Assembly: GCF_022788635.1 (NCBI RefSeq)
Contig: NZ_CP076024.1
Span: 3,224,001-3,288,000 of the forward strand
DNA: 64,000 nucleotides
DNA from: Methylobacter sp. S3L5C
Lineage (GTDB): Bacteria > Pseudomonadota > Gammaproteobacteria > Methylococcales > Methylomonadaceae
Direction of reading: 5' to 3'
The position numbers and the translations under genes were made by a program. This document shows, piece by piece, positions 55,783 through 63,578 of this stretch; the first letter of the stretch is position 1; each line of letters starts with the position of its first letter. Under the pieces are notes generated by a model. It did not search any database and had not been told where the DNA came from. It saw nothing but the letters and a program-made list of their open reading frames with translations.

Positions 55783-56359
55783 CTATTCCTGGCAAAGGCA
55801 GGGGGGCTTATCTTCAAAACTGGGTGATATTTTAATGGTCAGTAAACTAAAAGTATCGGTACCATGATCGGCTTCCAACTCTAACGCTTTAGTATCGTTG
55901 TGTTTCCAATATAAGACCGGATGGTTGCCTCTAAAATCGTAGGTCAAGATGGGTTGCAAAGTTGCCGTATCCTGACCCGGACTTTGCGGTGCAATAATAT
56001 GTAACGCTTTACCAATGGCTTCGGTGTAATTTTTATGCCTTTTAATACGGACAATTAAAGCGCCCAGAAAACCAAAGATATCGGCGTAAGGCACCGAAGC
56101 CGGTGGCGTTATCAACACCAGCGCTTTTGGGGCCGTCACGAAGCACACGTTTAAAAGCAAAAATGGCATCGGTATAGTTTTGCGCGGCATCTTCGAGCTT
56201 AAGGCTATAATCGAACCAATCAAAACCGGTCTTTACCTGCGTCAAATCGGCAGGCGTTATTTCCAAAATGGTGACGTAATTAGTCAAATGATTGCTTAAA
56301 TGTTGCAGTAGCGCACGTTTACCGGCGTCGCTGCGAGGAATTGTCGTCGCGTTGGGCAT
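55783..56359 (-). pseudogene. Frameshifted paralog of the helical/Fn3-like protein at 7111
   Basis: Two overlapping frames read as one protein. The first (56359 down to 56042) supplies a helical N-terminus (LLQHLSNHLTNYVTILEI, DAAQNYTDAIFAFKRVLRDG); the second (56223 down to 55783) continues it from APKALVLITPPASVPYADIF through KALHIIAPQSPG, YDFRGNHPVLYWKHND and LLTIKISPSFEDK. The shift occurs at ccccaaaa near 56130. A second shift at the run of six C (six G at 55801-55806 on the plus strand) cuts off the end: one extra C would continue as LPLPGIVALWRYRG. The order of elements parallels 7111-7731. Most likely a decaying gene; two sequencing errors in homopolymers is the alternative. Confidence 0.65.
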
Positions 56360-56424
56360 GGTAGGTATTTTATAATGAAGAATAAGTATCTAGTAAAATT
56401 ATCAGCGGATAAATAATGCGCTAA

Positions 56425-56667
56425 TTGCCACTAAAAAACACTATTTTTTTTAGAAAAAAATCATTTTGGGTAAAGTGTCAGAGTAAAACCCACGAGATAA
56501 ATGCTTTTTGTCTTAAGAAACCGGCGTACCACGTGACGGTACGCACGTATCACATCGTGGTATCGGCGTATCATGTGAAGATTATCGGTTTTTATGTGGC
56601 TATTGCCAGCAGCTATGTTGATACTGACCTGATCAAGGACAATGCCATTAAATCCCTAAAAGAATGA
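56425..56667 (+). CDS. Doubtful 80-aa frame with 7-residue repeats
   Basis: 80 codons from 56425. Its middle consists of 7-residue units (AYHVTVR, TYHIVVS, AYHVKII, GFYVAIA), encoded by a 21-bp tandem repeat at about 56523-56587. There is no ribosome site, the N-terminal part looks random and no family is recognised. It may be a repeat tract that happens to be open, or the remnant of a beta-repeat protein. Confidence 0.25.
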   Translation: MPLKNTIFFRKKSFWVKCQSKTHEINAFCLKKPAYHVTVRTYHIVVSAYHVKIIGFYVAIASSYVDTDLIKDNAIKSLKE

Positions 56668-56801
56668 TGGTGATATTTAGGGCAATTCTCCGTAAAACCT
56701 ACCCGGCTGTGTTAGGCAAATCACAATAAATAAGCCCCCAATTTATAGCCTTCACATACTTAACTTAATGGCAGTGACAATACCCGGCACCTTGATAATT
56801 T

Positions 56802-56827
56802 GGAGTACAAACCTGGGTTTGTATTCC
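56802..56827. terminator. Stem-loop downstream of the glycoprotein cluster
   Basis: 12-bp stem with one G-T pair (56802-56813 and 56816-56827) and almost no loop, 111 bp past the stop of the last leftward gene. It could end the cluster transcript. No T run follows in the leftward direction except aaat-rich sequence, so support is moderate. Confidence 0.4.
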
Positions 56828-56937
56828 AGCCTTTAGGCAACACGCAATAATAGTCTCCACACCCTTCATTACTACTGAAACGGAAGTTCAGGATCTCTAT
56901 ATCCAGCTATTGGTACAAAAATGAGCAAGGGGTCATG

Positions 56938-57795
56938 TTATTCCACTGCATTTAATTTCGAAAATAACTGATTAAAAGACCCAAGCTGCTCAAAACCACC
57001 ATACACTAACTCGTAAGAATTAAGCCCCCGAATTATTTTACCCACTTGATCCAAACCGCCTTGTCTGAGGTTGTTATTATTCAATAAGGCTTCTACTAAA
57101 TGAAATGCTGCTAATCCTGCCCGGATTGGCTTAAGTGACAGGCTCGCTGCTGTCTCAAAGTTTGTAACAAATAATAATTTTGGAACAACAGGATTATTCG
57201 TTAAGCGCCAATCTGGCATAAGATCAGCTGGCGAAAGTAAGGTTTTCTCTGAGTCTTTAAAAAAGACATTTTCTGATAATTCTTGTTCGCAAAATGGTAA
57301 TTCCCAGCCATCTCTAAACCAAAAAGGGATAGCAAAAGCCTGACAACTTTGGCCATCAGCCGTTATGAAAACTAATTGATCACCATGATATGACCAGCCC
57401 GACAATAGTAGCGAAGCCGCCAAAGATGTTTTACCGGAACCGGATCGACCAATGATAATTGCTCCTTTGCCATTAATAGATACAAGTGCTCCACGTATTA
57501 ACAGCCCTTGTGTGCACAATTTTGACCATCGTTTTATCATGGCCTCAATGAGGATGCTCAACCCAAGAGACTGATTATTTCCTCTATAAAGGTAGGTATT
57601 ATCATTAAAAATTGTAAATTCCAGACCATTGGTATTAGTGTGTAGACGAAATACCGAAGCAGGGATTAACACATTTGAATAAGGCAACCCCTGGCAAAGT
57701 AAAGCTACTAAAAAAGCTGATTTTTTATCAGCCCATTCCAAGGCCAAAGCATGCCCACCAATCTCAATAGATCGGCATCCCCTTTCCTTACTCAT
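56938..57795 (-). CDS. HPr-kinase-like P-loop protein
   Basis: 285 aa. Walker A GRSGSGKTS at residues 116-124 is preceded by the LVSINGKGAIIIG strand, and followed by SYHGDQLVFI, the 'D-D/Q' metal site position of HprK-like kinases. This matches the HPr kinase-related proteins that travel with PqqD-like partners in peptide-modifying or HPr-rel-A type loci. N-terminal 110 residues form the separate domain seen in those proteins. It overlaps the PqqD-like gene by 4 bp. It may phosphorylate a protein or peptide substrate, but no substrate is known. Last gene of the leftward cluster. Confidence 0.75.
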   Translation of the reverse strand: MSKERGCRSIEIGGHALALEWADKKSAFLVALLCQGLPYSNVLIPASVFRLHTNTNGLEFTIFNDNTYLYRGNNQSLGLSILIEAMIKRWSKLCTQGLLIRGALVSINGKGAIIIGRSGSGKTSLAASLLLSGWSYHGDQLVFITADGQSCQAFAIPFWFRDGWELPFCEQELSENVFFKDSEKTLLSPADLMPDWRLTNNPVVPKLLFVTNFETAASLSLKPIRAGLAAFHLVEALLNNNNLRQGGLDQVGKIIRGLNSYELVYGGFEQLGSFNQLFSKLNAVE

Positions 57796-58061
57796 ATAAG
57801 ACGAATGACGCCATGTTGAAACAATACCTCTAGTGTACTAAGTACATCGTACTTTAAATCGATTACCTCTGGATAAGCCGCAGATAATAATGAAATGATA
57901 TCGCCAACGGTATTTTTTTGGTCTATTAATTGCCAAATTAAAGAAGCAGATTCATTTAAATAAATAGCTTGTGAATTGGTAGCAGAATACAACACAATTT
58001 CACCATCGATATTCTCTTCAAAGCAACCGTAATCACGCATGGGAATTAAGTTTAACTGCAT
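57792..58061 (-). CDS. PqqD-like peptide-binding protein
   Basis: 89 aa. Pattern of the PqqD/RRE fold: short beta strands with EIVLYSATNSQAIYLNESAS, the central LIWQLIDQKNTVGDIISLL helix pair and a C-terminal winged-helix-like VLSTLEVLFQHGVI. PqqD-type domains bind leader peptides and hand them to modifying enzymes. It is coupled by a 4-bp overlap to the HPr-kinase-like gene. Here the nearest leader-bearing protein is the Tat-signal Pro/Thr repeat protein at 61108, which makes a leader-recognition role conceivable but unproven. Confidence 0.75.
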   Translation of the reverse strand: MQLNLIPMRDYGCFEENIDGEIVLYSATNSQAIYLNESASLIWQLIDQKNTVGDIISLLSAAYPEVIDLKYDVLSTLEVLFQHGVIRLI

Positions 58062-58122
58062 AATTTAACTCCTGACAAATAATTCATATCTGCTGTATTT
58101 TCCCTTGCTGATTGTAGATTGC

Positions 58123-59874
58123 TCATGACTCCACGCGCTCGCCCGATTCATAGTGGAATTCACGTTGATGATCAATTGGTGAAGCCAGTAGCACCGCTGG
58201 TCTTAAGCGCCCCGCATGCGTTTCCTGGAACATATGCGACATCCACGTTTGTTCATACGGGAAAGCCCATTTCGTTTCGATAAACATTTTATGGTTACCC
58301 TTGCGTCCGACAATTTGGGGCCAATTAGAGTAGTATACTTCTCCTGAACCATAAGCGAGTCCGTCCAGGGTCGCTATTTTATTGAAAATAACGGGGGGGA
58401 TATCTTCAGCTAATCCTAGCTCGGGTAACTTTGACTGTTGTGGCCAAATATTTTTCCGAACATGATCCGGCACATTATACCAAGCCCATTGGTCAGAGTT
58501 GATCCCGTAAAACTCGGAAAAACTGAGTTTTATAAAATCAAAATTTTCTTTCTGCATTATTTTAAGCAACTTATCATATAGCCCATCCACCCAAGTACTA
58601 AAACCCGCGCGGCAAACCGGTAAGTTTGGACTTCCCAACATCATGTCGTCTTCTAAAAAAAACATGTAATCATGCATGCTGGCTTCAAATAATTCAGCGG
58701 CTAACTGACGCCCACCACAGATGCCAATATTACCTTTCGCAGGGAGTAATTGAATAAAATCATTTGCTTGACAGATCTTGCCATTTTCTTGCAATGCATC
58801 TTCACGGGTGCTGTTGTCAATTATGTAAACTTTGCTTTTACGGAAAAAATCTGATTGTTGCTGCCAACTATCAATGAGCATTTGTAGCTGTCGAGGCTGA
58901 TTAAAAGTAAGTATGTAACAAGCTGTTGATAAATCCTTGCAGTCTCGTTGCTGTGTAAAATTGTGTTGTGAGTCTTTTGCTGGCGAATTTACAGGAACTT
59001 TAGCAATGCCAGGTACCAGGTTTTCTGTTCGAATCAAGGGTACATTACCGCTATCTAAAGCCTCAAACAAAGGTCCGATCAAGCCGTTGTCGGCAATTTC
59101 AAAGCGATCATAGTGCTCAGGCTTAAGATAACTCATAATTGAAAAAATACTTTCTTCCGTCCCCATTTCATCTTGAGCAAAGCTCTGTTCAAGAAGGCGA
59201 TAGTAAAGCGCATTAGCTTGTGCAATATATTTACGAGAACCACCAAAGACCCCACCACGAGCCACTCTTCTAATATAGTCGGTATTGGCTAATTTGGCCA
59301 TTGCATCGCGCTCGAAACCATGTATTTCAGTTGAGCCAATGTATGGAAAACACACAAAAAGAAATCTCTCAAGCAGTGATGTAATTCGACTAATCCAATG
59401 TGGAGCATCGAGATATCCACCACAAGTGCGTTCCAAACCGGCATCAATCCAGAGATAACGATCTGAGCCAAAAGGATTAAGAAGTTGCTGATCATTTAGC
59501 ATTCCCATCTTGCTCATCACTACTGGATTATAAAGCTCTAAGTTTGCTTGCGGACTTTCTGCAAGCCAACCGGCTCTTTCTCTCCACTTAGGATCAAGTC
59601 TGATACGCTGAATGTCAGCATAAAAAGGGAATTGGGTACGAAAATAGTCTAAATCGCGAATAATTACACGGGTTTGTTTTGGATCCCTGTGTCGCCATAC
59701 GAAATCTTCATACCGGGGTTCTATATAAACGCACATTTGAGCATCCAGGGCTAATATACGCTCAAAGCTGATAAGATATTCTTCAAAAGGTCTTTGCTGA
59801 TAATCAGCCAACTGATCAATTTTTTGACCACGTCCAATATCAAACAATCCTGTCACTAATGTTATATCATTCAT
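58123..59874 (-). CDS. HtrL/YibB domain fused to a GT-A glycosyltransferase
   Basis: 583 aa from ATG 59874, whose first residues MNDITLVTGLFDIGRGQ are the HtrL/YibB opening; 44 upstream in-frame codons lie inside the preceding gene. Residues about 1-270 are the HtrL/YibB (WlaTC-type) region, including NPFGSDRYLWIDAGL around 133-147. Residues about 320-583 form a second transferase domain beginning CYILTFNQPRQLQMLIDSW, with IIDNSTRE, GNIGICGGRQLA and an acidic EDDMM metal site at 408-412. Two sugar transferase domains in one protein. Cytoplasmic, acceptor probably the Tat-exported repeat protein. Starts with an 8-bp overlap of the upstream gene. Confidence 0.78.
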   Translation of the reverse strand: MNDITLVTGLFDIGRGQKIDQLADYQQRPFEEYLISFERILALDAQMCVYIEPRYEDFVWRHRDPKQTRVIIRDLDYFRTQFPFYADIQRIRLDPKWRERAGWLAESPQANLELYNPVVMSKMGMLNDQQLLNPFGSDRYLWIDAGLERTCGGYLDAPHWISRITSLLERFLFVCFPYIGSTEIHGFERDAMAKLANTDYIRRVARGGVFGGSRKYIAQANALYYRLLEQSFAQDEMGTEESIFSIMSYLKPEHYDRFEIADNGLIGPLFEALDSGNVPLIRTENLVPGIAKVPVNSPAKDSQHNFTQQRDCKDLSTACYILTFNQPRQLQMLIDSWQQQSDFFRKSKVYIIDNSTREDALQENGKICQANDFIQLLPAKGNIGICGGRQLAAELFEASMHDYMFFLEDDMMLGSPNLPVCRAGFSTWVDGLYDKLLKIMQKENFDFIKLSFSEFYGINSDQWAWYNVPDHVRKNIWPQQSKLPELGLAEDIPPVIFNKIATLDGLAYGSGEVYYSNWPQIVGRKGNHKMFIETKWAFPYEQTWMSHMFQETHAGRLRPAVLLASPIDHQREFHYESGERVES

Positions 59875-60610
59875 ATGTTTTAATATAAGTTGTTTCGACA
59901 GGAACGACTCCTTTACGAACGGCCTCAAAGAACGCCCCCTCCAAACCATTTGATTGCAGGATGTATCGAGTAAAATATTCCGGCATACTCTGACAAAGCG
60001 TCGCAATAAGAGATGAAAAGGTTGGCATTAAACCTTGTTTAATGGAAAGTGCATAGGCATTCCAGTAAGCATTATTTATTGCCGAAAGCACTGAAGCGTC
60101 CGCACCAAAAAGCTTGCTAGAAATGCTTTCGTTTATATCAAGATTAGGTTGTTGCAGAATTAGCATCTTTTCGAGCAAAGGCCCCATCAGGCTTAAGCCT
60201 CTCTGACTATGAAGGTAACTTGGGTTTATTTCATCCAGCAGAGTGGGATCAATCCATATAAACCGCTCAGATCCAAATGGATTAAATATCGATTCATCAT
60301 TTAGCCACCCCAAAGAACGTAAGCGAATAAGGGTAATCATCAACTCCTCTGTTTTTATATGTAAACTCTTTCCTAGAGCAAAAAAATCATCATAGAGCCA
60401 TAAGCCTTGTGTTAAAACATCTATGTTCATTGGACGTATAACATGTCGAGAAGGGTCAAAATTAGTATCCAAAATCGCCATAAGTTCCGGTTCCATATAC
60501 AAAACTAACGGAATTTTAGTGTCGAGTAGCAACTGAAGCAAGTCTTTCCATTGTTCATCATGCCTGTCACGATCAAGAGATGGGAGTAATGCGCTTATTA
60601 ATGTGATCAT
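59867..60610 (-). CDS. HtrL/YibB-family protein (possible glycosyltransferase)
   Basis: 247 aa. Begins MITLISALLPSLDRDRHDEQ and contains NPFGSERFIWIDPTLLDEI, the same block as NPFGSDRYLWIDAGL in the downstream fusion protein, and a similar C-terminus (GLEGAFFEAVRKGVVPVETT against GLIGPLFEALDSGNVPLIRT). It is therefore a divergent paralog of that domain. The WID motif is kept. The family is thought to transfer sugars in polysaccharide or glycan loci. It may be a second enzyme or a partner subunit. The stop overlaps the next start by 8 bp. Confidence 0.72.
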   Translation of the reverse strand: MITLISALLPSLDRDRHDEQWKDLLQLLLDTKIPLVLYMEPELMAILDTNFDPSRHVIRPMNIDVLTQGLWLYDDFFALGKSLHIKTEELMITLIRLRSLGWLNDESIFNPFGSERFIWIDPTLLDEINPSYLHSQRGLSLMGPLLEKMLILQQPNLDINESISSKLFGADASVLSAINNAYWNAYALSIKQGLMPTFSSLIATLCQSMPEYFTRYILQSNGLEGAFFEAVRKGVVPVETTYIKTYE

Positions 60611-60681
60611 TAAAAGTCCTATGGTGTCTCAATCAGAAGTAGAGTCGGCGTTGCTGTGAAGTTTGGATAAGCAGAGCAGGG

Positions 60682-60780
60682 ATTTCTAAAGGTAAAGAAT
60701 CAGCATACAAGGATAAAATCAATAACAGACTGTACCCAAACATTTGGAATCAGGCCGACATTGACAAAAGCACCTGACCT
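60682..60780 (-). pseudogene. Decayed copy of the Tat leader of the Pro/Thr protein
   Basis: Read leftward from 60780 this gives SGAFVNVGLIPNVWVQSVI and DFI, closely matching the leader STGALVKVGLIPNAWVKPVI DFV of the protein at 61108-62085. A small deletion after DFI removes the end of the leader (VPS), and a YADS then follows in another frame. No start, no twin-arginine part and no repeats remain. It lies between tatA and the HtrL-like gene, in cluster orientation. Confidence 0.6.
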
Positions 60781-60806
60781 GCTAATAATTTGTTAAATTT
60801 ACTATG

Positions 60807-61010
60807 TTAGTGAGAATTGGTAGAAGGTTTTTCAGGCTTGATATCTTCCTCGGGTAACTTTTCAGACTCAGTATCGTCAAGAATTTCTTTCTTGAAACCT
60901 TTTAAAGCAGCAGCCAAGTCAGAACCTGCATTTCTTAGTTTTTTAGTTCCAAATAAGAGAAAAACCAGTAGAAGCACAATTACCCAATGCCATATTGAAA
61001 TAAAACCCAT
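60807..61010 (-). CDS. tatA: TatA/E-type translocase subunit
   Basis: 67 aa. One N-terminal membrane helix followed by an amphipathic helix: [22 protein letters not shown] and [17 protein letters not shown], the canonical TatA/E pattern with the FGTKKL hinge. The C-terminus is short and acidic then Pro/Lys rich. TatA forms the pore for folded proteins with a twin-arginine signal. No tatB or tatC is present, so it would work with a TatBC made elsewhere. It sits 97 bp after the repeat protein carrying a Tat signal, so it may be a dedicated subunit. Confidence 0.88.
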   Translation of the reverse strand: MGFISIWHWVIVLLLVFLLFGTKKLRNAGSDLAAALKGFKKEILDDTESEKLPEEDIKPEKPSTNSH

Positions 61011-61107
61011 TATGTTCGCCTTTTAAAAATTAAATTGTAATAAAAATTGTCTGTAATCAAGGTAAGTAATTCATGATATTTCATGAGTTTATGATTTCAT
61101 CGACTTT

Positions 61108-62085
61108 TTAGCCCGCTGTTTTCTTTTTTGGAGTCGGCGTAACTTTTGCCGGTCGAGTCGAAGTTGGAGTCGGCGTAACTTTTACAGGTCGAGTCGGGGT
61201 TGGAGTCGGCGTAACTTTTGCGGATCGAGTCTTTGTTGGAGTCGGCGTAACTTTTGCCGGTCGTGTCGGCGTCGGAGTCGGAGTCGGCGTAACGGCGGCA
61301 GTTCTTGTTAGCGTTGGTGTTGGCGTAACGGCGGCAGTTCTTGTTAGCGTTGGTGTTGGCGTAGCGGCGGCGGTTCCTGTCAGTGTTGGCGTCGGTGTTG
61401 CGGCGGCGGTTCCTGTTAGTGTTGGCGTCGGTGTTGCGGCGGCAGTTCCTGTCAGCGTTGGCGTTGGTGTTGCGGCGGCGGTTCCTGTCAGTGTTGGCGT
61501 CGGTGTAACGGCGACTACGGCGGATGCTGTATTAGTCTGAGTCAGAGTCGGTGTTGGTGTTGGTGTAGCTTGGATTCCAGTCGGCGTAACGGTGGCGGTT
61601 GCTGTCTTGGTTACGGCCGGAGTTCGGGTCTTAGTTTGAGTCTTAGTTTGGGTCAGAGTCGCTGTCGGAGTAGCTGCAACTATTGTTTTAGTCGGCGTTG
61701 GAGTAGCTGCTGCGGTTCCTGTCAGCGTTGGCGTCGGTGTAACGACGGCTACAGTGGATGCTGTGTTGGTCTGAGTTTGAGTCAGCGTTGGCGTCGGTGT
61801 AAAGGTAGACGTTGGCGTCGGAGTCGGAGTCGAAGTTGGTGTCGCAGTCGGGTAGTTGGTCGCAGTCGCAGTCGCAGTCGGGTAATTAGCTCCGCTTGGG
61901 CTGGGAGTCGCTGTAATATCTGCATACGATGGAACAAACACAAAATCAATAACAGGCTTTACCCAAGCATTGGGAATCAGACCGACTTTAACAAGAGCAC
62001 CTGTAGAAACAATCCCAAGTGCTTTTATAAGTCTTCGTCTACCAGCATTAACTTTTGAAAGAGCGTCTTTATCGTTCTTTTTCAT
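61108..62085 (-). CDS. Tat-signal, mucin-like Pro/Thr/Ala repeat protein
   Basis: 325 aa. Residues 14-24 are a twin-arginine motif (AGRRRLIKALG), followed by a conserved-looking leader end WVKPVIDFVFVPSYA (41-55) where cleavage may occur. From residue 56 on, the chain is nearly all Thr, Pro, Ala, Val and Ser, with no aromatic residue after Phe95 and no Cys. Residues 194-315 are ten units of 12-14 residues: TPTPTLTGTAAA four times, TPTPTLTRTAAV twice, then TPTPT-x-TR-x-x-KV variants; the tail is KKKTAG. The stretch 59-193 is less regular. Such a Thr/Pro-rich chain is an obvious glycosylation target. Start has AACTTTTAGATG only, weak; ATG is the first before the twin-arginine motif. Confidence 0.85.
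   Translation of the reverse strand: MKKNDKDALSKVNAGRRRLIKALGIVSTGALVKVGLIPNAWVKPVIDFVFVPSYADITATPSPSGANYPTATATATNYPTATPTSTPTPTPTSTFTPTPTLTQTQTNTASTVAVVTPTPTLTGTAAATPTPTKTIVAATPTATLTQTKTQTKTRTPAVTKTATATVTPTGIQATPTPTPTLTQTNTASAVVAVTPTPTLTGTAAATPTPTLTGTAAATPTPTLTGTAAATPTPTLTGTAAATPTPTLTRTAAVTPTPTLTRTAAVTPTPTPTPTRPAKVTPTPTKTRSAKVTPTPTPTRPVKVTPTPTSTRPAKVTPTPKKKTAG
61141..61506. repeat. Coding tandem repeat, 36-bp period
   Basis: Residues 194-315 of the Tat-signal protein are encoded by a 36-bp repeat (with one 42-bp unit). Units are close to identical at the left-coded TPTPTLTGTAAA copies and diverge toward the C-terminal basic ones. Copy number is likely to vary by slippage or recombination. 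Confidence 0.85.
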
Positions 62086-62182
62086 CTAAAAGTTCCATTG
62101 TCCCATAAATTATAAGCGACCCTAATTTTAAAATCATAAATACAAAAAAACATCAATTTTAATAAAATTTACCAAACCTTAA

Positions 62183-63454
62183 TTAAGGTAGCTCTCCGTG
62201 AATTGCTGTACACCAGTCTTTACTCTTACTATGTGGCCAGACAACCCATCGCTTGGGTTTTATTTTAGTTTCAAACTCTCTCCATATTTTACAGTATCGG
62301 TCTGGATCATTTTTCATAGTAGTGATCTCAGCTTCATCTGCGTCTTGTCTATACAGATCATTGTTATGCTCATCTTTGAAAACTACACACCAGAAATCAT
62401 AATCTGATTCAGGAACTTGATCATAGCCAATATCGATACAATGCTTAAATATGCTCAATAAGGAGATTTCCCATTGGTCTTCTGGAACTGATGTATTTGG
62501 AGGCTCTTTATGATCTAAGGTCTCCTGTTGAATAGCTCTGTGCTCAAAGCTTATGCCGGCATATTTTTCATAGTCATGCAGTGTCCTGGTACTACCAAAT
62601 CCATACTTTGGATTTAATGTCCCCACTTGTCCATCCATTCTGAAGAGAATTCTATTAAGATGATGAGAATGTTGATTTTTTTCTCCCCAAGAACTAACAT
62701 CATCCCAATGTTTTGCTCTGCCATTTCTGGTATATTCATGCCAGCAAATAATTATATTGGGATGAAATAGATCATATCCATGCGTAAAAGCTCTCACAGT
62801 GATACTAATTTCCTCACCATGAAAATAGTAATCTGGATCATGCTGTACTTCTAGCGCGAACTGGCCTAATGTAAATGCGAAGTGCGCACTATAAAATCTA
62901 CTCCTGACAGGCTTTTCATTACCATCAAAGTCATCAAATTGAGCAGGCAAAAAGAATATAGCCCCTTCCGGAATAAATCTGTCAAAGTTCATTTTCCATA
63001 ATTCATTAATCCTGCCTGCCGGATCATTGTTAGGGTCATAACTGGGCATATATCCTGTAATTAGGGGCTTTGGATAGCCTTCTGATTGTAAATTTATTAG
63101 CATGTTAATCAGAATTTCATCCCAATCAGGAGAAAATCTATGGTGAGAATCTATCTGTAGCGTATAGTCTTCTCCCTGATATTGTTGTTGCACTTGATTT
63201 CTCGCCCAGCAACAGCCCTTAGACTCTAAAAAGTTAATATCGATAATTCTAAATCTGTCATCGTTGATATAGTTATCTAAATTATCCCATTTATCCATAA
63301 TATTATGCTGCCAGGCAATCCCTATCCGCAATTCTTCCGGATATTTTGCATTAGACAATAGACTCGCCAAGGTATTATTTAACTCTGGATCTCTATACGC
63401 AGCTATCTGAATGAAAATAGTCTTATTACTTTTATTTTCTGGAAAAATTATCAT
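62183..63454 (-). CDS. GlcNAc-transferase of the Gnt1/PF11397 family
   Basis: 423 aa. N-terminal FIQIAAYRDPELNNTLASLL opens the family, followed by KGCCWARNQVQQQYQGEDY, the metal site LQIDSHHRFSPDWDE (Asp102, His104) and a catalytic-region HGEEISITVRAFTHGYD at about 212-228. This matches the GlcNAc-transferase family that includes Dictyostelium Skp1 Gnt1, a cytoplasmic enzyme adding GlcNAc to hydroxyproline. The C-terminal ~120 residues (from about 300) form an extra domain with WCVVFKDEHNNDLYRQD that I do not recognise. Lies 97 bp upstream of the Pro/Thr repeat gene on the same strand, so that protein is the natural candidate acceptor. Confidence 0.8.
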   Translation of the reverse strand: MIIFPENKSNKTIFIQIAAYRDPELNNTLASLLSNAKYPEELRIGIAWQHNIMDKWDNLDNYINDDRFRIIDINFLESKGCCWARNQVQQQYQGEDYTLQIDSHHRFSPDWDEILINMLINLQSEGYPKPLITGYMPSYDPNNDPAGRINELWKMNFDRFIPEGAIFFLPAQFDDFDGNEKPVRSRFYSAHFAFTLGQFALEVQHDPDYYFHGEEISITVRAFTHGYDLFHPNIIICWHEYTRNGRAKHWDDVSSWGEKNQHSHHLNRILFRMDGQVGTLNPKYGFGSTRTLHDYEKYAGISFEHRAIQQETLDHKEPPNTSVPEDQWEISLLSIFKHCIDIGYDQVPESDYDFWCVVFKDEHNNDLYRQDADEAEITTMKNDPDRYCKIWREFETKIKPKRWVVWPHSKSKDWCTAIHGELP

Positions 63455-63578
63455 AGATATCTAAATATTTATGTTTTTTAAGCTAAGTGTTGCATAGGAG
63501 TTTAAAAAAATTGCGGTGACAATGTTGCCTAATTCGATTGATGAAGTAATTTCACAATGTAATTCCGGGATTTGCATA

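Noticed and set aside
61141-61506. 36-bp periodic repeat that could suggest a CRISPR array
   Set aside because: The units are contiguous, without spacers, and encode a 12-residue protein repeat in frame.
61570-62058. Long rightward frame antisense to the Pro/Thr repeat gene
   Set aside because: It is open because the ACN/CCN repeat codons give no stops on the opposite strand; the product is Ser/Arg/Cys low complexity, with no ribosome site.
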